64,000 nucleotides of DNA from Adenophora triphylla var. japonica. Lineage: Eukaryota; Streptophyta; Magnoliopsida; Asterales; Campanulaceae. Where the stretch lies: positions 186,001 to 250,000 of the forward strand of contig JAFEMH010002511.1 of assembly GCA_022495995.1 (NCBI GenBank). The letters are read 5' to 3'. The notes below the pieces were generated by a model that searched no databases, had not been told where the DNA came from, and worked only from the letters and a program-made list of their open reading frames with translations. The position numbers and the translations under genes are program-made. Position 1 is the first letter of the stretch. Each line of letters opens with the position of its first letter. This document shows positions 22,743 through 33,851 of the stretch, one piece after another.

Positions 22743-23017
22743 TGTTGATAATGGAACAAAGTAATCATCAGGGTATTAGTTGAAACTAATGATATGCGAA
22801 GGAGAAAATAAACAACTTATTTTCCTTTTTTCTCCTATGAACCGTGTACATCACAAATATATACAATGTGGTAGTCTTGTCCACCAAGAAATCTATCTCT
22901 ACCAAATTCTATCAAATCTATCAAATTCCTATAATTATATTAGGAGAATATTAGCCTAACTAATTTACATCTATTAACATGGAAAAGATATTGACAAATC
23001 TCGTCAATATGTTAACA
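22743..23017 (-). repeat. 3' LTR of the copia element
   Basis: Its bounds are TG and CA with short inverted ends (TGTTAAC/ATCAACA on the minus strand), directly after the polypurine run. The coding frame of the polyprotein reads through the tract and stops inside the LTR at 22960. Confidence 0.75.
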
Positions 23018-24696
23018 CCCCCCCCCCAAGTTGGAGAGTGTAGATCACACACACCCAACTTGTCGAGTAAGATCTGAAACTGACGACCATTCAAAGCTTT
23101 CGTGAGAACATCAGCCAGTTGAGTGGAAGTGTGAACCTTGCGAGTTGTGATGACACCTGTCTGAATAGCATCACACACAAGGTGACAGTCAACTTCAATA
23201 TGCTTTGTACGTTTATGATGAACAGGATTTTGGGTCATATGTAAAGCTGACTGACTATCACATAGAAGAGTCATAGGAGTCTTATGAAGAATGCCAAAGG
23301 AATCAAGCAGACTATGAAGCCATTTGAGTTCACATGTAGCATTAGCCATGGATCGATATTCGGCTTCAGCCGATGAACGAAAAATGGTAGTCTGCTTCTT
23401 GGTCTTCCAAGATATTGGAGAATCACCGAGGTACACAAAATAGGCAGTAAGGGAGCAACGAGAAAGCGAGCAACTAGCCCAATCCGAGTCGCAATAAGCA
23501 TGAAGTTGTAGATTAGAAGTTGCAAGAAGAAGAATACCTTGGCCGAGATAACCTTTAAGATATCGTACAACACGCAAAGTCGCATGCCAATGAGCTATCT
23601 TAGGACTGGTCATAAACTGTGCCAGAATGTGCACACTATATGAAAGTTCCGATCGTGTGATGGTGAGATATATAAGACGTCCTACAAGACGTCCTACAAG
23701 ACGCCGATAAGCCTCAGGATCACGTAAAGCATCATCTTCAGTGAGGGCCAACCTATGGTTTTGCTCCATAGGAGTATCAGCCGGGCGAGCTCCAAGAAGT
23801 CCAGTTTCAGAAAGAATGTCGAGCGTATACTTATGCTGAGAAAGGAAGATGCCATCCGGATGTTTTACTACGTCAAGACCCAAAAAATATTTAAGTCGGT
23901 CAAGATCTTTCATGTGAAAGCAACGACTGAGATAGGCTTTGAAACGACAAATTACAGTCGAATCATTGCCTCTAATAACCAAGTCATCAACATACACAAA
24001 CACATGAATTTCAGCAGCGAAAGTCTGAAGAGAAAAGAGAGAGTAATCTGAACATGATTGAGTAAACCCGTACTCCTTTAGTGCCACGGAAAGCTTTGCA
24101 AACCAACAACGAGGAGCTTGTCGTAAGCCATATAATGATTTCTTCAGTTTGCAAACTTTGCCAGAAGATGAAGCTGGGTGTCTCATTGGAACCTTCATAT
24201 ACAAATCCTCACTTAGATCCCCATGCAGAAAAGCGTTGTGAACGTCCATTTGATGAAGCTCCCACCTCGAAGCTGCAAAGATAGAGAGAAAAACTCGTAC
24301 TGTAACCATCTTTATTGTGGGTGCAAAAGTCTCCTTGAAGTCCACTCCTTCAACCTGACGGTTTCTCAAGATCACCAACCGGGCCTTGTATCGTTCAACT
24401 GACCCATCTGCGTTGTACTTAATCTTGTAAACCCATTTGTTGCCAATCACTTTCTTGTCTACAGGAGCATCCACCAATTCCCATGTACCATTCTGATCAA
24501 GAGCATCAAGCTCTTTCTTCATAGCCTCACACCATTTAGGATATTTGACCGCTTCACCAAAATGCTTCGGCTCAACACCTGAGTTAATGGCAGCCAAAAA
24601 ACAACGATGTGCCAAAGAAAATTTAGTGCAATTGACAAAGTGTGACAAAGGATAACGAGTACCTGAAGATTTTTGTTGGAAAGACGACTTCATCAT
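22960..24696 (-). CDS. Copia pol fragment: reverse transcriptase and RNase H
   Basis: A 578-residue open frame. WCEAMKKELDALDQNGTWEL at about 55-74 opens the copia RT domain. The catalytic aspartates are in QMDVHNAF (D151) and YVDD (235-238). SLYGLRQAPR is at 187-196. RNase H follows with YCDSDWA (401-407), SSAEAEY (441-447), LCDSQSA (478-484) and the family end HHKRTKHIEVDCH (493-505). Oddities: VGRL is duplicated at 334-341 by a 12-bp tandem repeat (gacgtcctacaa, about 23682-23705), and the KGYxQ motif before VEGVDF is garbled to ILRNRQ, suggesting compensating frameshifts. Upstream pol is missing. The frame is long for a dead element, so the loss is probably fairly recent. It is unlikely to be active alone. 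Confidence 0.9.
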   Translation of the reverse strand: MMKSSFQQKSSGTRYPLSHFVNCTKFSLAHRCFLAAINSGVEPKHFGEAVKYPKWCEAMKKELDALDQNGTWELVDAPVDKKVIGNKWVYKIKYNADGSVERYKARLVILRNRQVEGVDFKETFAPTIKMVTVRVFLSIFAASRWELHQMDVHNAFLHGDLSEDLYMKVPMRHPASSSGKVCKLKKSLYGLRQAPRCWFAKLSVALKEYGFTQSCSDYSLFSLQTFAAEIHVFVYVDDLVIRGNDSTVICRFKAYLSRCFHMKDLDRLKYFLGLDVVKHPDGIFLSQHKYTLDILSETGLLGARPADTPMEQNHRLALTEDDALRDPEAYRRLVGRLVGRLIYLTITRSELSYSVHILAQFMTSPKIAHWHATLRVVRYLKGYLGQGILLLATSNLQLHAYCDSDWASCSLSRCSLTAYFVYLGDSPISWKTKKQTTIFRSSAEAEYRSMANATCELKWLHSLLDSFGILHKTPMTLLCDSQSALHMTQNPVHHKRTKHIEVDCHLVCDAIQTGVITTRKVHTSTQLADVLTKALNGRQFQILLDKLGVCDLHSPTWGGGVNILTRFVNIFSMLIDVN

Positions 24697-25033
24697 TTCT
24701 TTAATTTATGTACTGTCACCGTGCCAGTGACACAGATAAGATAATACTAGTACCGGAACAAAGGGAGGACTATTTACTTAGAAAAATATTCAGAAGTTCT
24801 CGTAAGTACCACAATATTTGTTACACTTAGGGAGTCCTTAAATTACGATATTAATACAATAAGAATTGACGAATTTTTAATTAAATTAACATTAAAAAAT
24901 AAAATAATTAAGACTACTAATTTATAGATAATGGAAGTGAAAAGTGATTTGTATACTTATGATTTGGCTTGCTAATTTTTGGTCGACATCAAACTTTGCA
25001 TGTAGGGTAAACCGTACACACAATATTCTGTTG
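24697..25033. other. Unassigned intergenic stretch
   Basis: AT-rich with no supported feature. Confidence 0.4.
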
Positions 25034-25314
25034 TACTCCCTCCGTCCCATTAATAACTTCACTTTTTGTCATTTTGGGTGTCTCATTGAAAGCTTCACCT
25101 TTCTTTTTTTGACAAAGAATTTTTACTATTCCCTCCACTCATTCTCCCTCCTACATTATTTTAATACTCACAACACCATTATAATTTATTATTCCCTCCA
25201 CTCATTCTCTCTCCTATTTTCAAATTACACTCACAACATTTTTTCTTCCCACTCATTTTTTAATTTGCGTGCCGAAGCCAAAATGGTGAAGTAAATAATG
25301 GGACGGAGGGAGTA
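25034..25314. mobile_element. Stowaway-like MITE
   Basis: Ends TACTCCCTCCGTCCCATTAA and aatgggacggagggagta, TA at both ends. The interior has two near repeats of tattccctccactcattctc. It sits 15 bp from the left end of a hAT element. Confidence 0.8.
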
Positions 25315-25329
25315 TTTTTTAGTATTTTT

Positions 25330-25545
25330 TTAGGGCCGACGAAAATTTTAAATCCGTATCAACCAACTTGTTTATCAACTGTATCAATTATAATGGTACG
25401 TGAAAATCGGTATACCGAAATGTTGGTACGGTACTAATGCTGTATAATTGGTAGGTACACGATAAATAAATTTAATGTTGGTTGTTATACCCATTACATA
25501 TTATAGTTCTTAAAAATATTAATTTACATAAATATTAAATATGTA

Positions 25546-25633
<88 letters not shown>

Positions 25634-26250
25634 TTTCCTTTTATTTTATCGCTAATTTGATTGTTTACTTTCTTTATTCTCATTTCTCACAAGTCTCTTT
25701 CTCTCTTCCGGTGATTTGCCTCAATCCCACCAGTCTCGATTTTTGTCTGGAACAAAATATGTACTTCTCTCTCTCAATTTCTCTTTTCTAATGAATTTAA
25801 CCAAAGTTGTATTCAGTTGAATCTTATTCTTGTTCTTTACTGATTACATATAGGGATTTGGGGTTTCTTTCTTGTCTTCACATTTTCTCTTTCTAAAATG
25901 TCTTTGATCTTTATTTTCCTCAATTTTGATTCATTAGTATCACCGTCTTCATCATTGGTGAGTAGTAATTCACTTTATTTGACTCCCAATTTAAGCAAAA
26001 TGTCTTTATTGGGTCAGATTGTATATGAGTTATAGTTTGTTTTGAAGATAATGTAATACTTTTTGTATTTTGATTCTACATTTGACATAGTCTAGTACCA
26101 ACCGTAGCAGTCGAGTACCAACCGTACCAACTAAATTGGTATACCGACTTAGTCGGTTGGTAATGGTACATATTTTTATGTATCAAGTTAAACTTGATCG
26201 GTCCATAATATAAGTGAAATGCAATCAATATATCTACCAACTCAACCCTA
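25330..26250. mobile_element. Second hAT element of the GGTAC/ACCAACCG family
   Basis: The left end TTAGGGCCGACGAAAATT and right end ACCAACTCAACCCTA are flanked by gtattttt at 25322-25329 and 26251-26258, an 8-bp duplication; one T in the left end is ambiguous. The subterminal regions align with those of the element at 4240-5663. Left: caaccaactt...gtatcaatt, cgtgaaaatcggtataccga, ggtacggta. Right: accaaccg repeats, then a tataagtgaaatgcaatc tail. The interior is unrelated to the first element: an (AAT)n run, then a CT-rich leader-like stretch (25650-25800) and a possible donor (cattggtgagtag, about 25960). No ORF is recognised. Confidence 0.7.
25551..25632. repeat. (AAT)n microsatellite
   Basis: About 26 uninterrupted AAT units within the hAT element interior. 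Confidence 0.95.
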
Positions 26251-26451
26251 GTATTTTTGTATTAGTACTTAGAGATAGAACATTTATTACAAAAATAGAC
26301 TTGAGAAAAACAAAAAAACAAAAAAAAAAACTTATTATTCCTTTATTGTTTACTAATCCTTGATTTTGCATTGTTTGTATAATAAATATCAAGTTGATTT
26401 GTCAATGTTTTTAAAAGTTGTGTTTTACTTGATTTTGCATTGTTTGTATAA

Positions 26452-26689
26452 TACTCCCTCTTTCCCCCAGAGTAATAATGTTTTTATTTTTATATTTAGT
26501 CTGTTCAGAGTAAAGTTTTTAGTTATTTTATTACTTAAAATGGATTATGAGACTTGTTATTCTAACAACAAAAACTTTTTACTCACTCTCTCTCCTATTT
26601 TATTTTTAATACTCACAATATTTACTTTTTTTTTTAATTTTCATGTAAAGTAAAACTAGAAACCTTACTTCGGGACGGAGAGATTAGTA
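26452..26689. mobile_element. Stowaway-like MITE, diverged
   Basis: Starts TACTCCCTCTTTCCCCCAGA and ends cttcgggacggagagattagta. The internal ctcactctctctcctatttt is shared with other copies of the family. Confidence 0.6.
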
Positions 26690-28540
26690 AATTCGCATTA
26701 TGTTTATTTCTTTATATGAAATTGCGATATTCATTTTGAAACTTGAAACGGGACAAAAAAGAAATACAACATTTATTACGAAAAGGGAAATATAATTAAC
26801 TTTGATGATGTAAGACAAACGACAAGAACAACAAAAAAAAATATGTCTAATCTCTATATGTTTTTCTTCAAGATCATACTTTGTTAATTAATTGTTAGCT
26901 CAAGATTAAACTTTATTTGTAGGGCAAAAATAGCCTCTTCTTTTTCTTCATCTTTATCATTATCTTGCCTAACTTTCTGCTCTTAAGAAGTCCAACTTCC
27001 ATTAGTGAAAGGAGCTCATGAGGGCCTTAGCAGGAGCCTAAGTAGCTTGATTAAGGGACCCTCCAGAAAGAAAAAATCTGAGGTTATTAGTTAATTAGAA
27101 TATTTAATTTATAGTGCACAAACAACAAGAAAAAAAAAATCAAAATTGTAATTAATATTATTAATTAATATTAATTAAGAAGTAATTAAGCAAAAATAAT
27201 ATGCATTGTACACTATTGTTTGAAAAGGGATGTTTACCTAATAAAGCTGTCCCGAACAGATTTTTTTTTCTTTATGATGAATAATGGATTTGGGATCGGT
27301 ATAGTCCGAATGTATAAAATCAGATGATTACATCAACAGTCGAGATATGATCGCATAAATAATGAATGGTTGTTGTTGGAGTATGTAATTTGAAATGGCA
27401 ATTTTACCCTTTAAAAAAGATCGAATTTCTGAGATCCAGTACTCATCAGACTAGACTGCTACGAAATTCTAAACGTATTTTCTTTGAATCAAGAACAGTA
27501 AGAACACTTGAAACCTGCAGGATAAAGAATTTTAGTTTAGAGATTACTTATCACACACATAATGTGTGTTTTATAAATGATTAATTGCACTTACTATAGT
27601 CAATCAAACAGTAAGAATGCATGAATAATTAACGGTAATATTTGATTATCTTTTTCTCTCTCATGTCGAATGTGATAAAGATGACATGTACACACTGTCT
27701 CAAAAACGGAGTTGCTTTTACATTATTATTTTTTTAAATGGGTTTTTTAATTAATAATGACTTAAATTTATAATAAAAATAACACTTACAAGTGTTAAAA
27801 TGCTTTTACATTATTATTTTTTAAAATGGGTTTTTTTTACATGTTTATTTACTTGTCAAAAAGAAAAGAATTGAACAAGGAAACATGTGACATCTAGAAA
27901 TTAGAAAATTCATAATTATTCTCATTTCATACTTATCTACCTCTTTAAGTCTTTAGATTTGTTTTATTCTGTTTCTTTTTCGAAATTACTTGGCTTATTT
28001 GAAATTGAAAATTAGAAAGCATACATAGGGTCCCTTTGCTATTTCTTTTTCTTGAGAAATACTTCTTTATCCTCCACAAAGTGATGAAAAAAGGAACAAG
28101 AAAATATGCTTTAATCAATTTATATAAACGACAATATGAACAATGACAAGATTGTATTAACTTTTTTATAAAAATAAAATAAGTCAATGATCAAAGCAAA
28201 AACTAATAAACTACGATCGAAAAAAAAAACTAATAAAGTAGAAAAAAAATTTGCTTTTAATCAAGAGTAAATTTGATTTTTTTATATATATATTCATTTG
28301 AGGCAAAGGGAATATTTCTTTTATTTTTGCTTATTTTCAATTATTTAAAATATAATGATTTATTATAAATATTTTGTGTTTGGTATTTAAAATATAATGA
28401 TTTCACCATTGTCTAGGATATGGATAGGTAAAAAGAGCCATGTGTTTTATTTTTTATTTTTTTACCAACTTTTTTTCTTGTATTTATTTTATTTTGCTTA
28501 TTTTTTGTAATAATAGATTAAATATTTTTTTTTTTTGAAA
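26690..28540. other. AT-rich intergenic stretch
   Basis: Contains a 60-bp near repeat at 27706-27735 and 27801-27830 (ttttacattattatttttt with aaatgggtttttt). A less AT-rich patch lies at 26960-27070 (gagctcatgagggccttagc) that I cannot assign to any gene or RNA. No other feature is supported. Confidence 0.35.
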
Positions 28541-28589
28541 TAATGAGACTTGGCAGGCTCTGATTGGTGAAGTAGACGCGCAATTTGAC

Positions 28590-28720
28590 ATCATGAGGAG
28601 ACGCTTATAAAAGGGCTAAGCCCCACTTACCCTCAGTGTGTCATCAATCTCTTTCGGAACTTGGGCCTCCATTACTACCTCCACTTCACTTTATTTTTCC
28701 TTTTTCCAAATTAACAATCT
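28590..28720 (+). promoter_or_regulatory. Possible core promoter
   Basis: gcttataaaagggcta at about 28603 is a good TATA-like element. It is followed about 30 bp on by cttaccctcagtgtgtcatc and a CT-rich leader. No gene with a recognisable ORF lies immediately downstream, and a solo LTR begins at 28948, so any gene may have been displaced. Confidence 0.3.
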
Positions 28721-28947
28721 ATATTATAAATGAGGGAAGGAGCGCTAGAGTACTATGAATAGTGTCAAGCGGCGAATTTTTCATTTTGCCCTTATACATT
28801 TATTTCTTTCCCATTTTGCCCTTAAAAAAATTAAATTAAAAAAAAAAAAAACCCATGTCCTTGAACACGAGCATGTACTAGTAATATAACAAAAAATCAT
28901 TTTAATTCCTTAATAAAATTACTATGTCTCATAATAAATGTTAATAA

Positions 28948-29550
28948 TGTTGGGTTTGATGGCATATATCTTGCGAACAACTTTAAAGAATTGAACAAGG
29001 GGCAAATCGGTAATTTTCGTGACAGCACCTATACAGCGATCGCGCCAGGCAAGGAGCGCGACCGCATGAAGTTTCTGAAATTTTGGGGAGATCGCTTCCT
29101 AGAAAGTGGCGATCGCGCGGTGCCTGTTTGGGCGGACGGGGCGATCACGCCCTATACAGGGGTGATCGCGCCATAGTGCGGATTGGGTCTGATCAACGAC
29201 AGATTAGGTACATGATTCTAAAACCTTGCAAGGTTAGAAATATGAAGTATAAATAATATCTATTCCCTAGTAGTTTTAAGGATATAATTTCTAGTGTTAT
29301 AGAAATCAATAATTTTAGGTGTTTTAAAGGTTTTTTATCTCTCTGTTTCTCTAGATATAGGGTTTGCACAGTTGTTAATTCTTTTGATCAAGAATTCGTG
29401 TATTATATTAGAGATTGTATTTGGTGATTGTCAGTTGATAATAATATTCTTGCCCTCTACCCGTGAACGTAGCCAAGTTGGTGAACCACGTATATCGTTG
29501 TGTTGTGTTATTGATTTATTTTCTATCTTCTATATAGATCTGTTACAACA
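28948..29550 (+). mobile_element. Solo LTR, copia-like
   Basis: Starts TGTTGGGTTTGATGGC and ends tctgttacaaca, with inverted TGTTG/CAACA tips. The flanks aataa (28943-28947) and aatac (29551-29555) agree at four of five bases. Near the end, ccctctacccgtgaacgtag and ggtgaaccacgtatat are typical of the U5 region of plant copia LTRs. A GC-rich block of GCGATCGCG-like motifs lies at 29035-29175. No interior or partner LTR is present. Confidence 0.55.
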
Positions 29551-29739
29551 AATACAATTTATTTATTAAATTATTTAAATATATATTTTACTTATTTATA
29601 TTACATTCATCATGCTAATATTAGATTATAAATTATTTTTCTAACTAAAATATTAATATTTATTTTAAAATAGATAAAATAAAATACTCTATTTTATTTA
29701 TAATGAAAGGACAGAGTAATGAGCTAGAAAATAAATATA

Positions 29740-30018
29740 TACTCCCTCCGTCCCGGACCTTGGTGTCTAGTTTGACTTTTCACGTAAATTAAGGAGAGAG
29801 TATTATATTGAAAGTGTTGTGAGTGTGAAAATAAAATAGGAGAGAGAATGAGTGGAGGAAATAGTAAATTATAATGGTGTTGTGAGTATTAAAATAATGT
29901 AGGAGAGAGAATGAGTGGAGGGAATAGTAAAGATTCCTTTTCATTTTAGGAAATGTGCACGAAGGTTTGGGACGCCCAAAATAAAAAGTGTGCACGTAGG
30001 TATGGGACGGAGGGAGTA
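29740..30018. mobile_element. Stowaway-like MITE
   Basis: Ends TACTCCCTCCGTCCCGGACC and ggtatgggacggagggagta, TA-flanked. The interior contains two units of aggagagagaatgagtgga. Closely related to the copy at 40030-40308 (shared cacgtaaattaagg and tgcacgtaggtatggga). Confidence 0.85.
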
Positions 30019-30196
30019 TATAATTTTTCTTGTCAATTATGAATACTAGCTTTGTAGGTGGGGGGATGTTATCAGACCTTTGGCTAAAGAAAATTATTCT
30101 TGCAGCCTCTATGGGTCTATTTCAAGATTATATAAATCCTCCACTTTGTAATATTAGTCCTAACTTTTTTTCAACTTTCAATTCCACCAAATTTGA

Positions 30197-30203
<7 letters not shown>

Positions 30204-30265
<62 letters not shown>
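30204..30265. repeat. (AT)n microsatellite
   Basis: About 31 perfect AT units. Confidence 0.95.
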
Positions 30266-30267
<2 letters not shown>

Positions 30268-30289
30268 AAGCATTTCAATGCCTCGAATG

Positions 30290-32468
30290 AATGTAAATTA
30301 TTTCACAATCTCATTAATCAAGAGTTTGTTTTCGTGACTATCATCAAAACAAACTGCAATACGATATAAGTCTCATTTGACAAGTCAATATTTTACGCAA
30401 ATTAAATGTTTAAAACAAACATAAGGAGTTCTCTTTCACCTCCAACCTTGCTCATCATTATTTTTGTGTTATGCTCAAAATTAGGAGATAATCCTCATTG
30501 AAGTTGATGTTGATCATTGGTCCATATATATGTCAGAGTCATTGGTTTGAATACACATATTTAGGCAAGTTTGACTAGTTCAAGCCCCCATAAGAGATTC
30601 AAAGCCAAAATGTATAGGATCGAGATCATAAATTGTTGTTTAACCCTAATATGTAGTTCATGTTCATATGATATGATCATTACTATGATTGAGGCAAATT
30701 AGAGATAAACTTGATTCTTGGCATTCTATTAGAAAAGGATAAAATGACAAAAATAAGGCATAATGAAAGCAACTAGTGAAGATGCTAGCTAGGGTGGCAT
30801 GATTTTTTTCCTTTTCTCTTTTGAAAATAAATGTCATTTTGTGATATGAGTGGAAGGGAGCTATATGTAGGGTTTTTCTACTATGAAAAGTTGAGAGAAA
30901 TGGAGGGAGAATGTGTGCTTGCTAAGAAGTTGAATTGTTGTAATAGTAATGTTGATATTGTTGCGATAACAAAGATGTTACGCTATAGTGATTAATGTGG
31001 ACTTAGTCAAAGAGTTATAGTTCAATCGGTATCTGATGTCACTATTCATGAGAGTGATTAAGAGCTCAAATTTCACCAAACGCAATTTCTACCGTTTTAA
31101 AGTGCTACTTTTACGATAGATTAATGCGGAGTTGGGTTATATTAGCAACTTATTCGGCTCATTTAATTTAATCTCTATTGTGCATGCATTAAAAATAAGA
31201 GATGCCGACATAAATCAATCGCAAAACCTCTCAGTAAATCAGCCGCGGCAACATATCTGCAAATCAGCCATGCAAACGGCTTGTTCATTAGATTATTGAT
31301 CCTAATTTAATTATTATATTATTTTATATTTTTGAAATAAACAAGATTTTGCCTAGGGTTCCATGAATTGGCAGCAGAGATGGGGGGTTACTTTTAGGGG
31401 GTCAATGTTGCTGTTTGATGGCAGGTTGTGGGACAAAGATCACACCGACCCTTCACTATGGCTTTTAGTCTCTCCTCCACCATTCCTACACTTGACCTTT
31501 TCCATGTATATTTTAGATTCCCCTTCAAAAAGGGTATTTTTTTTTGTCATTCCATTTCTATGCAACAGTTGGCTGTACGACCTACTACCGGAGGCTATGG
31601 AGAAACCATTTTCCATCATCATATGTCCACATGATTAAGTTATTTATAAGTCACACTAGCTAGACTTGAAAACTTGAAATATTAACAAGAAGAAGTGTCC
31701 ATTGATCTAGAAGTGGGGCCTCCCAACTTTGACACTCAATAGCGACTACAGTTTTCGGTTTAAATTGCACTAATAAACGAGACAATGTAATTTAAACATT
31801 AGAAGTCACAAAATATAAACAATAATAGAGATTTTGAGTCTCGTTGATCCACCATTCTTCCTTTCCTACAGTAAATCAAAAATCTTATTTCATGTCCTCT
31901 ATTATGCGAAATAAAGGTCATTGGGTGTTTATAATGGATGAATTAGTAACTTTATAAAAAATATAAACATCCTATAATTTAAAGATACTTATAATTGAAA
32001 ATGGTCATAAAATTTGTGACTTAACCAATGGTACATATTACATCGATCAATAAGTAAGACAATGGTACTTGTTTCATAGCTAGGTATCAAAATCAAAAAT
32101 TTGATACCGAAAATTTGATCCAGAAATAGGGCTTGCGGCCCTGAATTATGGTACATATTACATCGATCGATCGATAAGTGAAAAAATGTGATTCTGAATA
32201 TTTAACTAATCAAGCAAGCATTTGTATATTAAACTGTTTGCTTAAATTAAGAAAAGATGTAAAGAAAGAATCCATGTCCATATGAAGACAATGTCTAAGA
32301 ATTGACATGCAATGTTGCAATTTTCGAACTAAGTTGATGATTCCTCTTTTGGGCGGGAGAAATAGCTGTCAGGAAAGAGACGAATGAGACGGACGGCCAT
32401 TTGCAGTTTCTTGCACATTTATAGGCCCCCACCATTCAAATTGATTTCCGAAAAATCCCAAGGAGATT

Positions 32469-32471
<3 letters not shown>
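30290..32471. other. Intergenic stretch without recognised genes
   Basis: A 91-codon frame at 31363-31638 overlaps others in different frames and has no recognisable motif. A short gtacatattacatcgatc sequence occurs twice (about 32031 and 32152). No RNA or bounded element was found. Confidence 0.35.

Positions 32472-32501
<30 letters not shown>
32472..32501. repeat. (CT)n microsatellite
   Basis: Fifteen perfect CT units. Confidence 0.9.
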
Positions 32502-32503
<2 letters not shown>

Positions 32504-32956
32504 AAATAATCTTTCCGTCATTATTATAACATTTGAACAAGCTAGTTTTAGCAGGTGGTGTTGATTCTAATAGGTAACTTATATCCCAAGGACTTATATC
32601 CCAACATATCAATCAACAAAAGAGCAATGTTATAGATACATTTTCGACTCTAAAGGGTTCGTTCCCGGTCTCAAATTTTTTTATATACAAACATATGGTT
32701 TTAAAAGAATTCAAGTCTGGTTGACAAATCTTCAAAATTGCATAACTTTTAAATTCAAATGAATTACAAAGCGCATATTATATCAAATCGAACGAAATTC
32801 TATATGGACAAAGTCATTGAGCTTCGCCCCTCGACTTAGGGGTTATAAAAACCGAATCTTGGCATTGAAACAGGTTTCTGGAATTTTTGTCTGTTTTGGG
32901 ATTTATTTTTTTGCTTATTTTCTATTAATTAGATTTTTTGATTGTTTAAACTATAA

Positions 32957-33396
32957 CACAAAATCTGGGGAGAAATGCGTTTCTCCGTCGCGTATGGAGA
33001 AACGGGGCTTGGTTTGTGTGGCAACATCTTGGCTTGCAGCAGACAATGGATATCGCTTCCTCGGTTTAGGATATCAAGAACATTGCTATGGATATCAGGA
33101 AGGCTTTGAAAGGATGTCAGGAAGCCAAAATATTTTTCTGATATCCTTTCCAAAGCTTCCTGATATCCATATTCAATGTTTCTCGGATATCCGTAGTTTT
33201 TTTGAAAGGATATCCAGAAAAAATATTTTAGTTTCTGGATATCCTTTTCAAAGCTTCTGGATATCCATATTCAATATTCTGGATATCCAGAAGCTTTGAA
33301 TAGGATATCCAGAAATTGGCTATGTATGTCGCGCGACAAATCAAGCCCCGTTTCTCCACAAGCGACGAAAAAACGCGTTTCTCAGCAGACCTACTC
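32957..33396. mobile_element. Mutator-like MITE rich in GATATC, copy 1
   Basis: Long inverted termini of about 55 bp (CACAAAATCTGGGGAGAAAT... against the inverse of ...TCTCAGCAGACCTACTC). They are bounded by a perfect 9-bp duplication, aaactataa (32948-32956, 33397-33405), the Mutator hallmark. Each terminus contains a GAGAAA-CGCG-TTTCTC palindrome, then a GGAGAAACGGGGCTTG segment. The interior is an array of GGATATCC-centred units with aagctt and ccatattcaat spacers in alternating orientation. No coding potential. Confidence 0.85.
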
Positions 33397-33405
33397 AAAC
33401 TATAA

Positions 33406-33846
33406 ATACTTTTGTAGGTCATGGTTTGTAGCAATTTTATCAATATATTTTACTTTCTTAGGATTTATTCACATCTGTAAAATCTTGAAGTCGTTATAGG
33501 CATGTTTCTAGAAATTTCTCATGGAAATAGTTGTTTATTTTTTATTTCCGTTGCATCACAAATTGATAAAGTAGAGAAAGAAGAAAGAGGGCAAATATGT
33601 TCCTTTTTGATGTACTATATTTTGAAAAGAACTTTAGCTCAATCGACATTGATATTTTTATTTTTATTTTATGTTTCAAAAATAATAAAAAACAACCAAT
33701 TTTATAACACTCTATTTTTCATTTTGTTTTGGCGTTGGCATATACCAATATTCAACTTTCCCATTGAGGTTAATAATTTTAAATATCCATTATTTATTAT
33801 TTTCCCTTTTTTTTCTAATCACAATATTTTCATTGGATTAGACGGT
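33406..33846. other. AT-rich intergenic stretch
   Basis: A 129-codon frame at 33502-33891 is hydrophobic and AT-driven with no motif I recognise, and its end runs into the solo LTR. Confidence 0.35.
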
Positions 33847-33851
33847 GATAC

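Larger units (their letters stand above)
22743..24696 (-). mobile_element. 5'-truncated Ty1/copia element (minus strand)
   Basis: On the minus strand the order is RT, RNase H, a polypurine tract (ten Gs, 23018-23027) and then a 275-bp 3' LTR (22743-23017, TGTTAAC to ATCAACA). No gag, protease, integrase or 5' LTR lies to the right. Sequence homology stops near 24696, so the insertion is truncated. Confidence 0.85.

Noticed and set aside
26960..27070. A less AT-rich patch that might be an exon or a small-RNA precursor
   Set aside because: No frame stays open on either strand, no known miRNA sequence is seen, and no strong foldback is apparent.
31363..31638. Overlapping 91-, 68- and 60-codon ORFs on both strands
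   Set aside because: Three frames are open over the same stretch by chance, and none has a coding signature.
32817..33299. A 160-codon ORF running into the GATATC-rich MITE
   Set aside because: More than half of it is the translation of palindromic MITE sequence, so it is not a gene.
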